Assembly: GCA_013399695.1 (NCBI GenBank)
Contig: VXAU01002502.1
Coordinates: 161,574 to 225,573, forward strand
Direction: 5' to 3'
DNA from: Formicarius rufipectus
Lineage: Eukaryota > Chordata > Aves > Passeriformes > Formicariidae
Length of the DNA: 64,000 nucleotides
How positions within the stretch are numbered: position 1 is the first letter of the stretch; each line of letters starts with the position of its first letter. Both the position numbers and the translations under genes were made by a program. The notes beneath the pieces were generated by a model that searched no databases, had not been told where the DNA came from, and was given only the letters and a program-made list of their open reading frames with translations. This document shows positions 38,563 through 50,100 of the stretch, piece after piece.

Positions 38563-40454
38563 GGTTCAACAAATATGGTCCATCATGAGGATATAGGTTC
38601 AAAGCAAGGACTAGCATGCTCGCAATGCTCTTTAACATGCTCTGGATTACTGACCTACAACTTGCCTTTCCTCCAGTATTCTTTACCTAGACGTTCAAAA
38701 GGCTATCAAAGTCTAGAAGCAAAAAATCCATGACCCTGAGGAAAGCTATATCCCAATTAGCACAGCATTTCTTTGCCTTATGTTTAGGAAGCGGAATAAG
38801 AAGAATCTCCTCTTTAGAGTTATCAGTCACTTCAGATACGATTTGAGTGAGAAGCCTACTGAAATCAAAGAAACAGATGCAAACTTATCTAAGGCCAAGC
38901 TCAGCTGGCTGGGTTTTTACCAGGGTAGTGAGCCTGTGGTCAGTTGGCCAAAGAGTCAAGCAATGGCTCAGGTTTAAAGTCACTATCTACAAAAGCTCCC
39001 TCTGCCTTATGCACGGTGCCTGCAGCCAAAACCCTCTATGTGCTAACTCTGCCACAGCAAACTGTCAGCACCAACAGACTAATGCTGTTTGATGTGACCA
39101 GTCCTGGTTATTTCACCTGACAGCCTTTAGTTATTATATTTCATTATGGTTATTTAGTTGTTTCAGCCACAGGTGGTCCAGTGACAGCAACCCTTCCTTG
39201 AGAACTAGATCACAAAATCCTTTTTAGCCTTTCCCCTGTGCAAGTGCCTTTAGGAAGGTATGGTTAAACACTCCTGTGACAACTCAAGCTCCCTGTTGTC
39301 AGGCCCTCATCTCAAGAGAGACCTTAAAAAGTCTCCTTTTCATTGACTATTAAGATAAGCTAAAGATATTTTCTCCCTCACAATAAACCTTTTCTACCAT
39401 TCCTTGAAATGGCTATTTGGGCTTTCCTTTTTACCTGCTTCTCAAGGGCACTATAAGAACATATATTTTAATAATTTTAACATAGTGACATGTTAATGCA
39501 AAGAGTATATAAGTATGATAAAATGAATATACCTCCACCTAAACGTTTTGTATGTGTTTATAATCAAATATGGTTATGTATACAGAACCATGTACATGAA
39601 ACTAGATTTAAAGTAACTATTTTCCCAGGCTACTGGAATCTGCAGCAATTAATTAGCTATAAAGCTATCTAATCTTTCACAAAACATGAGAAAATATGAG
39701 CCAGGATTTTCTAGATGCCCAAGCCAAAAGAGACAGGGAGAAGAGAAAGGCTCTCGGCAGGAGCTACACAGAAATTTTCTTGATACCATGAGTGAAATTT
39801 CTGCTCTAAAAAAAGAAAATAATTTCTCATAGGAGCTATTTAAATTAAAACATTGCTTGGTTAAGTATCAGCAACCAAATGAAAAATGAAGTGTAGGGAA
39901 TTTTCAAAGTATATGATCTTGCTACCTTATCACTTTTCTGGGGTCTGCACCTCAAGCTCTCTTGGGTATTACAGAACTTCCCCCTTTTGGTGAAACTTTT
40001 AGGCACAGCTGCTCTCAGGTGGCTCTCTCCCTCTACCTTCTAAACCTAAAATAAAAAATAACTAAAGGATCCAAATTAATTTCTGCCTTAAGTGCAAGTT
40101 TCTGCAGAATATTAAGCTCAATTAGATTCTCACTGATCACGTGCATGAGCCATGAGGAACACAGGTAGTGCAGTGACTGAGCAATAAAAACAATGCAGAG
40201 CATGGAGGGAACAGATGTGATTTGGATTGTTACTTTCCTCAACCCACCACACATGCATGCAAGTACAGAATCTTATCATGAAGCAGTATTTGTATGCCTG
40301 AAAACTCTAAATAAAGATATACATACATACAATTCATAACATATTTACATTTTAAAATACTAAGTTAACACTATTGGGGTTTAACTTTCACATATACACA
40401 TTTTTATGCTTTTGTTACTTGACTGTTTTTGTGACACCTTTTCTCATATTAACA
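38563..40454. other. unannotated noncoding DNA
   Basis: No recognised gene, RNA or transposon. It separates the A/C tract from the complementary-type T/G tract. The final 150 bp is AT-rich. Confidence 0.6.
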
Positions 40455-40753
40455 GTTTGTTTTTTTGGGTTTTTTTGTTTGTGTTTTTTTTGTTTGTTTG
40501 TTTGTTGTTTTTTTTTTGTTTGTTTGTTTGTTGTTTTTTTTTTGTTTGTTTGTTTGTTGTTTTTTTTTTGTTTGTTTGTTTGTTGTTTTTTTTTTGTTTG
40601 TTTGTTTGTTGTTTTTTTTTTGTTTGTTTGTTTGTTTTTTTTGTTTTGTTTTGTTTTTGTTGTTGTTGTTGGTTGGTTGTTTTTTTCCTTTTGTTTAGCT
40701 GTTTCAGTTTTTTTTCTCGTTTTGTTTTTGGGTTTTTTTGTTTGTTTTTTTTT
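40455..40753. repeat. T/G-rich low-complexity tract
   Basis: Only T and G from 40455 to 40686 (232 nt), then mostly T/G with scattered C to 40753. Contains a perfect 26-bp minisatellite. Open frames through it (Phe/Val/Cys/Leu on plus; Lys/Thr/Gln/Asn on minus, up to 149 codons) are artefacts. Confidence 0.97.
40492..40621. repeat. perfect 26-bp minisatellite, 5 copies
   Basis: Five exact copies, starting at 40492, 40518, 40544, 40570 and 40596. Each unit is G, then three TTTG, then TTG, then T10. A diverged copy precedes the array (T8 rather than T10) and a partial copy follows at 40622. Exact identity of a unit with a T10 run implies recent duplication, or assembly or polymerase slippage artefacts. 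Confidence 0.96.
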
Positions 40754-43700
40754 CCTGTGTTGAAGATGTTGTGAAGGATAAACAAATGTTACCTTCACTT
40801 TCAAAGAAAGCAAGGGTATTGTTCTGACACTTTGATCATAGTACTTCTCAGCTGAGAGACACAAAGCTTTCCATATGTCTAAAAATAGGTGGACAACATT
40901 TATTTAAATGTTATAGCTACATTAGGTTAGCATCAGGTTAACAGTTAGGTCTCATTTATGGAAGCATGAACATAAAACTTTATTCAGAAAGAGTTTTTCT
41001 CAGCAATACTAAATGATACATCATTTTAATGTGTATACTTATCCACTAAGAACTTGAAACTCTAGGTATGTTATTCTAAACACAACTACCCATTGTTGGA
41101 ATGATCATTAATTAGTTTGCAAATATCAGCTACTCAAATCTATTTTTATGTAACTCTTGTTACAGTATGAATAAAAAATTAAGCTGGATACATGTGAAAA
41201 TTTACATAGAAAAGAGGAGCAAAATGAGTCTTTAATTAAGGTGGACTTCTGAAGGAAGGAATGACATTTGTATTTTAGTGTACTCTGAAGTCTTAATCTG
41301 TGCTCTAAGGCTGTACCAAGGCCAGTAAATATATTTTTGTATGTGACCCAGTATCTGAACTCCAGATTTTCAGGATTGTTGGTATGGTGATCTGCAGTTC
41401 TTTTCTTTTCCTAAAAAACCTGGATGCTCCTGCATCTGCCACATTGGACATGTTCTAAACAGTGTCAGAGACCAAACTGGCACTGCTCAATCACAAGAAA
41501 TGAATGTTTTATCCCTGTAGAGAATACTATGAATGTATTTCCTATTTTTGCAGTTGCCTTGTTTGCTAGTCAAATAATAATATTTGCAATCTTTATTTGT
41601 ACAATGTCTGCTTAACACAATGAAATATTGCCCTTGGTTCTTCTGTCAGGAAAAAAACCAAAACCCAACAAAACAACAAACACATAAAAATGATTAACAG
41701 TAATGAGATAATTAACTTGTCTCTTGAATTGCAACATGAAATACAGATGTGCCTGTCTTACTTGGTGATGACAAAGTTCAGAAAGAATTTTGGAAGTAAA
41801 AAGGAACCAAGCTTTTCATCATGTCTGCCTGAATAGAGACAGCAATTCAAGAAGCTTCCCAAGGATCCTTCTCTAAGGAAGAGCCTGCCCTTTCCCCTTC
41901 TCCCCTCCATCTATTCTCTGGGTATGAGCTGAATAAAGATAATATTAACACATAAATTAAAAATTCCACTTTCAGTTCCATACGGGTGACTGGAAATAGT
42001 TATGCCAACCAGCATGAGCTGTGCCAGTGTGCTGAGCACAGAGCATTCCACAGAGGTGAAAAACTGTTTGTTCACTGCTGAGGTCACTTAAGGAGTATAT
42101 GAAAACGTACATATGAGACTGGACTTTGCTTTTAGGTTCATGGCTGTGCCAGAAATTGATAGGTTTGAAAATAATATGATGAAAACGAAGACTGTGATGG
42201 AATAGGAAAAAGGATGAAACTGTGTCTGCCTACATCTCCAGCCTTCCCAAAGCCCCAAAACCAAATGACCAATGACATCAAAACCAACAACAAACAAAAC
42301 AAACCTCCTGATTTTAAGTAAATGATACAGTGGCACTTGTAGAAATGTGGTTTAAGCACAACCCAAACTCCACCATGAACTGCATATCCCAGCTATTGCC
42401 TTTGACTTGTGAAGGTTATGGTGACTGGTTTTATTTTTTGTGTTCAAATTGATTATTTCAGGTCCATCCTTCATTTCCCTCTAATCTGTGCAAAACTGAG
42501 AAGCCTTTGCTATGGTTAGCAATTTATTTAGCATAAATTTATAACAGTAGTGAGGGACTTCTCTGATCACCTCCCACTATAAGGCACTGACTTTTATCAG
42601 TCATATAAGCTTACTATCAGCTTTGCCATCTTATTTTTTTTTCACAGAATCAAGGCTTCTCTGCAGCACAGTTAAAAGGTTGTATGTGCTATTTTCTTCC
42701 TTACCTCAAAATTTCCAGCTCTTATTTGCAGGGCAACATCAGTGCATCCAAGTAAACCTGCATATTACTGTTGCTCCTCAGACCAGCTGGGCTTCTAATT
42801 AGAAGTCAGCCATTGCATTTTACCTATTTGTCCTATTCAGGTACATCAGGAAAAAAAAAAATCATAAAATCAAGTTTGAACATCATCCCTTTCAGTATCC
42901 TGGCCTTGACAGTGCCTTTTACCAAACTGTACCAGAAGAAATATATGTGGAATACATAAAATACTTAGATCTCCCCATTTCCAGCCACCACATTATCAAG
43001 ATTAACTAGTAGTTAGATTGTTCTCAATCTTAACCTCAAATCATATGTCTAAACTTGCATCATGAGCCCTTTAAAGACCATTTTCAAAGATTTAGACAAA
43101 TAAGGAGCAGTTTGCAAAACACAACCTGTAGCAAATGAAACCTGCCTCCCAGTTCCCAACAGAAAATGTGAAATGGGTGAGTTTGCTTTGTTTCAATCTG
43201 CTCTGAGGACTTGTAATTTAATTGTAGCATTTCCCTCCATTCCCAACCCCCCAGCCCTGCTGTTATATTATGTTTCCAACCAGTCCTGCCATTCAAATGA
43301 CAAATAGCTTATTTACTCACATCAGGAGGTAAGGTATCTCAGTCATCATTTCTCCTTGCTTGAGGATAATCTTTGTAGCCAGGAAAGTACCGTGAACATT
43401 CATTTAGGGGATGTTGCTGTTTGAGGGGACTGTCTACGTCCTGCTGAAGCTGTCACGCACCGAATGATAAATAACTGCAGGACAAGACAGAAAAATGACT
43501 GTTTCTCTACAGTCTAGCAGTTCACTTCTCATTCTTGGAGAGGGTGATCTTTTTTTTCAGTGAACATTTTGCTATTTCATAGCAAATATTCAGGATTTTC
43601 TAATGAAAGCAATTCTGTCTTTATACAGACTACAAATCTGAAAGGCAGAGAGATCAGAAGTGTGCTGTAGATCCAAGTCCTGATGCAGACGGTTGAACTT

Positions 43701-44120
43701 TGTCCACTGCCTGAGCCAGCTGAGGTTGAAATAACTTTAATCCAAGCATAAACTAAACATGTTAGTGTGTGGTGGTGCCTCTCAGCTTTACAGACGGTGT
43801 CTCTTAATGTTCTTAAACTCTCTGTCTCTCTCAAACCTTAGCAGGTTTTTGCTCATAGTATGTAAAGCCTTTAATTTCTAGTGCCCTATGTACAGTATGT
43901 ATACAGCAGAGACTGACTGCTAAGGGTTGCATGTGCCTGCTCTCATAAATGAAGATCACCAGCTTTGATTTGATATCAGATTTGATAGTTTGATCCGTGT
44001 TTAAATATCATAGAGAAAATTGCACTGTGAGTACAATAGGGAAAGGAGATGAAAAACTATCAGAATGTGGAGAAAAGTTGTGTTCAGCCAAAGTGGTTTT
44101 TCTCAAAATTTCTTTTATTA
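40754..44120. other. unannotated noncoding DNA
   Basis: No recognised gene or transposon. It includes a small A/C tract at 41651-41690 and an A run near 42851. A donor-like site (aggag|gtaagg) at 43328 has only a weak upstream acceptor. Confidence 0.6.
41651..41690. repeat. A/C-rich low-complexity tract
   Basis: Only A and C: aaaaaaacc, aaaaccc, aacaaaacaacaaac units. Confidence 0.85.
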
Positions 44121-44530
44121 TCATAGAATTACAAACTAGAAAATGGTTTGGGTTGGAAGGGACCTTAAAGATCCTCCATGAGCACCTTCCACTAGACCAG
44201 GTAGCTCAGGGCCACATCAAACCTGGCCTTGAACACTTTCAGGGATGGAACAGACAGAGCTTCTCTGAGGAACATGTTCCAGTGCCTCACCACCCTCATA
44301 GTAAAGAATTTTTTCCTAAAAACTAACCTTAATCTGTCTTCTTTCAAATTAAAGCCATTATCCTTTGTCCTACCACTACATGCCCTTGGAAAACATCCCC
44401 CTCCACTTTCCTTGCAAGGCCCCTTTAGGTACTGGAAAGCTGCTATAAGGTCTTGCCAGAACCTTCTCCTCTCCTGGCTGAACAGCCCCAACTCTCTGAG
44501 TCCTCTGAGCATCTTCTGGCCTCCTAAAGA
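44121..44530 (-). mobile_element. CR1 LINE, 5'-truncated, antisense
   Basis: It starts tcatagaattacaaactaga, then ggtttgggttggaagggacc and ttaaagatcctccatgagca. The minus strand keeps an open frame of 134 codons (44192-44596) covering the end of the CR1 reverse-transcriptase ORF, with RLRLVFRKKFFTMRVVRHWN and then the LKVFKARFDVAL-type tail. It is an open remnant of the ORF terminus only: the endonuclease and polymerase regions are absent, so it is not functional. The 5' edge is approximate. Confidence 0.95.
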
Positions 44531-45952
44531 CAACTCACATTGTGGAATTTTTCTACAGAATATTCTATCTATTCTGTTCCTTAAAAATATGTTCACATGA
44601 CAGCAAGAAAAGTGACAACTGCCCTATTTTTACACTTCAGGATGCTACAAATTCTGGAGCAGATTTAAAATGAATTGCTATGAAGTGCTGAGCAAAAGTG
44701 AGAGAAATCAAGAAACAGACACAGAACAGCACACAGCTCAATGATATTATTAATATTTCCAGGAAGGAAAAGTTGGTAGCTTATACAATTCCATTCATTT
44801 ATATGAATATATTATATTCATATAAATGTGTAATCTTACTTGAAATGTCAGAAGTGATGTCTCTGGTTTTTGTTTTGTTTCTCTTATGTTTGCTTGGCAA
44901 TGTAAGAGTTAATTCTCTATGGAAAATTCTGTCTCCAGATAAAAAACTAACAGTACCCATCACAAACAACATTTCTCCAAATCTCTTTTTCTTCACATCA
45001 AAATTATTTGTTCTAGTATTTCACACTGAGGGAATGATGACTTCATAGACTACCCGGATACTTGTATTCTGCAATACCAGAATAACAGATTTCTGTTCTG
45101 ATTGTTCCCTGATTTCACACCAGTCTTACTGACAAAAGAATTGCTTTCATAAACACAGCAGCTGATCTACAGCAACTGTCCACTGTGAATTCTTTTAGCC
45201 CATGGCAAATGCAAAATAAATTGAGTTTGCTTAGCCTTCTTTCATGCTAACTTAAATTACACTGCATTTGCCACAGGCTAAGAGCATTCAAATAGATATT
45301 TATTGTGGATTTGCCAGCACAGGGTAACTTCTTAGCCTGCAGCAATGTGGTTGCTTGTAGACCCAGGGAGAGAAGTTTTAATGTTGCAAGTTCTCACATT
45401 AAGTGATAAAATTAATAAACAAATAAAACTTCAGCATCATCTTGTGGAAAGTGGGTACAGAAGTTAAGCTGGAAACCTCAAATCAAATACAAGACCACTT
45501 AACTGACGTATAGAGGCAGGCAGAGAAAAGTAGGTCTCGATTTAGAAATCTCGAAGATGAATTTGCCTTTTTTAGATGTTCTAAGTAAATTTTGGATGAT
45601 TGTCCAAAACTCTTAAATATAAGCTTTCTGAAAGCTTGTTTATATTGTCCTTACAGGGAGTACAAATACCCTGTCTGTTTTCTGGCTTCACAAAAGTAGT
45701 CTGACACCTTACAGCACATGATTTTATACATTACTCTCCTAGAGTTCTCTGAAGATATTAAATAATTCTTGACCTTGATGTGTTTGAGAAGACAATAGCC
45801 TTCAATAGCCTGCATTTTATGATTTAAAAATCCAGTAGTATCATTGAAAGCTGTAACAGCAATTTAGTAACAATAAAAATACCTTTTTTTAGGAGAGATT
45901 GGCAACCAGGAGATTTTATGTAGTCTTGTCAAAATCTACCATACTTTTTGTG
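44531..45952. other. unannotated noncoding DNA
   Basis: No gene recognised. It contains the 44.8 kb hairpin and a smaller inverted repeat at 45621-45637 (aagctttc and gaaagctt around a T). Confidence 0.6.
44796..44828. repeat. perfect inverted repeat, 15-bp arms, 3-nt loop
   Basis: The left arm CATTTATATGAATAT and right arm ATATTCATATAAATG are exact reverse complements around ATT. Symmetry stops at the next base on each side. This is the longest perfect hairpin I found here. It could be a cruciform-forming site or part of a small inverted-repeat transposon, but no larger terminal repeats were seen. Confidence 0.95.
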
Positions 45953-46066
45953 TGGGATGGGATGAGATGGGATGGGACACGATAGGATAGGATGGGATAG
46001 GATGGGATAGGATGGGATAGGATGGGATAGGATAGGATAGGATAGGATAGGATAGGATAGGATAGT
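45953..46066. repeat. (GGATA/GGATG)n pentanucleotide array
   Basis: About 22 pentamers. The first part mixes ggatg, ggatga and ggata with an interruption (gacacgata), then ggata-ggatg dimers, then about eight homogeneous ggata units. It abuts the 3' end of an antisense CR1, at the place where CR1 copies normally carry their short terminal repeat. Confidence 0.95.
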
Positions 46067-46440
46067 TTGGCTAGAAGAGATAATTTAGTCTAACTGACCA
46101 ATTCAGGGATGGCCAAAAGCTAAAGCATGTTATTAAGGGCATTGTCCAAATGCCTCTTAAACCAACAGGTTTGGGGCATCAACCAACTCTTCAGGAAGTT
46201 CCTATGTTTGGCCACCCTCTTGGTGAAGAAATGCTTCCTAATATCCAATCTGAACCTCCTCTGGTGCAGTTGTTTGGTGGATCCCAGGGAGAACAGACCA
46301 GCACCTCCCTTTCCACTCCCACTCCTCAGGAAACCGTAGAGAGCAATAAGGTCACCCCTCAGTCTCCTTTTCTCCAAACATGACAAGCCTGAAGTCCTCA
46401 GACACTCCTCACAGGACATTCCTTCCATCCTTTTCACAGC
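46067..46440 (-). mobile_element. CR1 LINE, 5'-truncated, antisense, with pentanucleotide tail
   Basis: From tttggctagaagagataatt the sequence follows the antisense CR1 3' UTR, diverged, then gcattgtccaaatgcctctt and tggtgaagaaatgcttccta. The minus strand reads RRFRLDIRKHFFTKRVAKHR, the CR1 reverse-transcriptase C-terminal motif, within a 105-codon frame. Further upstream of the motif, text like ggtcacccctcagtctcctt and ctgaagtcctcagacactcc is standard CR1. Truncated and inactive. Confidence 0.93.
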
Positions 46441-48554
46441 CTGCCCACCATACCTGAGGCAAGGCTGGTAATAATTTAATGTACCTCATATTATTATTGC
46501 TTCCTGAGCAACTTTGAGCTCTGTTTCCTGCCCGTAATTTTCCATATGAGCCTACTTATTCAATACCTAGAAGAACAGCAGGATAATAAAAGAGCTTAGT
46601 TCTCTCCACTCTCAATGAAAAGAGAGTTTGAAGAACAATAGGCATTTTTTGTTTGTTTCTTGATATGCTACTGGAATGTCCCAATCTGTGGCTTTGTGAT
46701 AGCTGTTGTCTATGTGCTGTGATTTCATGAATTTCCACTCCCCGCTCTAAAGCCAAAAGCCCAATAATTGAGCTACTCACCAAGGTAAACCAGCAGGACA
46801 AGACTGCGCAATGACAGCTATTTCTGCTCTAACAGCATTGCAGCTTTGGTGCAGCAGCACTTCCCATAGCAAACAGCTTACATGCCCGCAGCCTAAGAAC
46901 AGAAAAATACTAGAACTTATCATAAAACCAAACAAAAATATTTTAAAATAAATACTTGTATTTGAAATTATTCTCTTCCATTTTGCTGATTTCCTAGGTA
47001 CATGTAGCATGAATACATTTTTTTTCTTTTCAGGGAAAAATCTGTATTTTGGAGAGTGAAAAAAGTGTTTACTATTTCGTATAATTTTCAGGCACAAGTG
47101 TGAAGAAAGCAGATTTTTTCCCCCTTTGTATTTTAATAAAATTACTTTTCATCTCGAGTATGCAGTTCTGTTAACTTTAAGCGTGCTCAGATATCTAGAG
47201 ATCTATACTAAAATTCTTGTTAAGCCACTTGTTTAAAAAATAGCTTACAGAAATCTGAAGATACCTAAAGCAAGACCTTTGTCAATACTGCCATTGAAAA
47301 ATGTTACCCTCTGACTAATCTCTTTTAAATTAGGAAAGTGAGAGTAGATAAGAAGAAAACAAAGCTCACAGTCTCCCCCAAATGCCTGATAAAATTCAGT
47401 GGTGAAATTCAAGCCAGTTAATAAGTTCTTTGCTGTGAGTGCTCCCTTTTGTATATTCTGAGTTATGACAGACCAAAGACTTGTGTTCACTTACACAGAA
47501 TTGGAGGCTTTTACACATTACTTTCTGGGCTGGTTTTAACCATTGTGCTGAATAAACAAGGAGTCTATCTGCATAGGGGCTTTTATTTAGAGTAAAATGA
47601 TGAGACTTAAAGCCTAGTCACCGTGCCTCTAAGATTTCTCCTTTTAGTACTGAAAATTTAGTGTTACTTGTAGCATACTTAATTTTCAGTTGCTATTTTG
47701 GTAAATCATAAAGCAGGTAAGATTTTTTCAGTGTTCTTTCATGGTGTTTGTGTTTGGTATTTAGCACAGCCTATCTGCAACACTCAAGACTCATTTCACA
47801 TTGTTACTGGAAAAGAAAAAACATTAAAACAATAAAGTTTTGAATGTTGGTTCAAGACCACTTTTGACCACTGAATTTACGGTCAATCAGCCAATTTGTC
47901 CAACAGGCTTGTTATCACTCAGAGGTAGATTTGTTTTCTCATAAAATGCAAAATTGAAATTCTCCTTTTCCACTAATGCACAGTGACCTTACTAGGTTTG
48001 AGGTTATAGCTCCCTGTATCTTCAAGTGAGTGGTATAAAATGGCTCAAGACATCAAAATTTTCTTAATCTATAGGAAATTGCTCTAATTTTTAAAGAATT
48101 TCATGATGTTCTATACAAATCCTGTTCACTTTTAAGGGACACTTTCAAGACGCAAAATGGGTCATCACAATTTAAAATACATATGTGAGACAATCCTGAT
48201 AATCCATAGGACATTCACAAGCATCATGTGTATTCCTTTTAGGTTTTATAACTTTGTGATACTCAGAATTTTTCTAGAATACTGCTTAAAGAATAAAAAA
48301 ATTTAATCCTTTACATGTGGCATAGACCAGCACATATCAAGTAACATGAGCTGATCCTGCATCTATGCCAGAGAAACGTGTTACCTTTCTCGAAAATGTC
48401 CTAGTGTACCAGCCACAGCAGTCTCTGCCACCAACCAGACAGCTGGGGCTCTCCAGGCTGCTGAATCAGATCCTTACTTCCTTGGCCAACCAGCAATAAC
48501 CTTTTTTACTCCAGTCAGGGCCCTAAATCCCCACACAGTCCAGACAGCATCTTA
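46441..48554. other. unannotated noncoding DNA
   Basis: No gene or repeat recognised. On the minus strand a strong donor (ccttg|gtgagtag) lies at 46777, with only weak candidate acceptors before it. The final 150 bp (from about 48400) becomes GC-richer and may be a decayed outer part of the minisatellite that follows. Confidence 0.55.
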
Positions 48555-48895
48555 TATCCTCTGATTAGAAAACCAGAGCCTGAATCCGGCTGGACAAGCA
48601 GAGTTTAATTCCACCTGCCAGACAGCCAGTCTACTTCAAACTTTCTTTGTCCCAAATTGATCAATCAGAGCCCACTTGGAGCTGTCTTTGACCCCAGCAA
48701 GCCTTCCTGAATCCTACACCCCAGCTGGCCAGTCAGAAACTACTGAGATGCCTCTTTGATCTCAGCCAGTCAGAGTCTACTCAGAGCCCTGCTGGACTCC
48801 AGCCATCCAGATGGGGTCCCACTGCCATAGCTGGACAGACAGTGCCTACTCAAAGCCCTCTTTGACCCTGCTGACAGCCCTCTTTGGTCCCCACT
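48555..48895. repeat. degenerate ~40-bp minisatellite
   Basis: Repeating text of the form agc-tgg-cagtcagag, then tactcagagccctctttgaccc, recurs about every 37-41 bp. Clear units lie at about 48650-48694, 48722-48764, 48764-48800 and 48830-48868, with partial units before and after. Units differ at many positions, so the array is old. No known avian satellite is recognised. Confidence 0.7.
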
Positions 48896-50100
48896 AACAC
48901 AGCACTGCTGCTCAAAACCCTTAAGTACGTGGGGACAGCCCCAACCACGTTCCAGAACCCACCAGCTGATACAGAGGCAGCTGACAGAGATCCTGGAAGC
49001 TTCTGGAACCAACTGTGCAAGGTTGGTGGGCATTCACAGGGAAATAAATGCTGCCAGAACAGCTGGAGGAAGCAATGGGGAGGAAGAAATGGCAAATAAA
49101 GTGCACCTAGAGAAACAAAACGGCTGTGGCAGACACACAGCACAGCCAACACTGGGCCACAGAGCCCTGGCAGCACTTCACCCTGGCCAGAAGCACAGGA
49201 CAGCATGGAGCATCACCAGGCAGATCTCAGGAGTCACCTGTGACCCAACCAGGCACGGCTCTGCTGTCCCTCGTTGTGAAGGTGTGTGGGACAGGATCTT
49301 TCTCCAAGCTGGAGAGAAGGAATTCGAAACCTTGAGGATGCCTGCACATCTCTTGCTGAAGTAACTGCAAATTTCTATTGATCTGTGAAAAAAATCCTTT
49401 GCAAACTCAAAATACAGACAATCTCACAGTTAATCACATAAAGCTTGTATTCTAAAGGCAAGAATGGCACAGGTGGAAAGCTGAGGAATTTCAGCTGTTA
49501 AAACCTGCAGTCACTTATTCCTTTGTTCAGAGATGTGGTATGCTTACACCTGTTGCCCTTACACCCCCATAACTGAATGACATTTACCTGCCAGCTTTCC
49601 TTTACAATTAAAACACACCTAGGGCAGCAGACAAGCAAGGCCCACACAGCTCACACTCTGCAAATTGAGGAAATGGGGAATTTGCAGTGTTTACTTAAAA
49701 GCAGAAAGTCCAACCTCACAATTTTGGAAACTTCTTTTCCATGACATCCTGTTTGCAGCTTCTGGAAGAAATTCTCAAATTTATCAAAGCTTTCTCACTC
49801 AGTTTTCAGATGTTTTATACTCACCAGATCTCAGGTTTTCAATCAATTACAAGATTGGGTTTCTCCAGAAGTGTCATTTATTGTAATAAGATCCTGAAGT
49901 TTCTCAGCTGTGGCGAGTCGTGGCTGCCAGAGGCTCTCTCACCCTCTCCTCAGCAAGACAGGGAGAAAATGTGATGGAAAGGTTCCTGGATTGAGATAAG
50001 GACAGGGAGATCACTTACCAATTACCATCCCAGGCAAAGCAGATTCCACTTGGGGGAAATTAATCCATTGCCAATTTATAACAGAGTATAACAGAGTATG
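48896..50100. other. unclassified sequence, GC-richer at 48.9-49.4 kb
   Basis: From about 48900 to 49370 the sequence is GC-richer and has several overlapping open frames on both strands (up to 118 codons), none with a recognisable domain. It continues directly from the minisatellite and could be part of the same old insertion. From 49370 onwards it is ordinary AT-rich DNA. A minus-strand donor-like site (aattg|gtaagtga) lies at 50016. Confidence 0.5.

Noticed and set aside
38195..38638. 147-codon minus-strand frame and 122-codon plus-strand frame, apparently membrane-like or Lys/Thr-rich proteins
   Set aside because: Both are translations of the A/C-only tract; the Phe/Val/Cys/Leu or Lys/Gln/Thr/Asn content is forced by composition.
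40374..40864. Open frames of 113-149 codons on both strands
   Set aside because: They are translations of the T/G tract and its 26-bp minisatellite, not genes.
45621..45637. Inverted repeat aagctttc-t-gaaagctt
   Set aside because: 8-bp arms are expected several times by chance in AT-rich DNA of this length.
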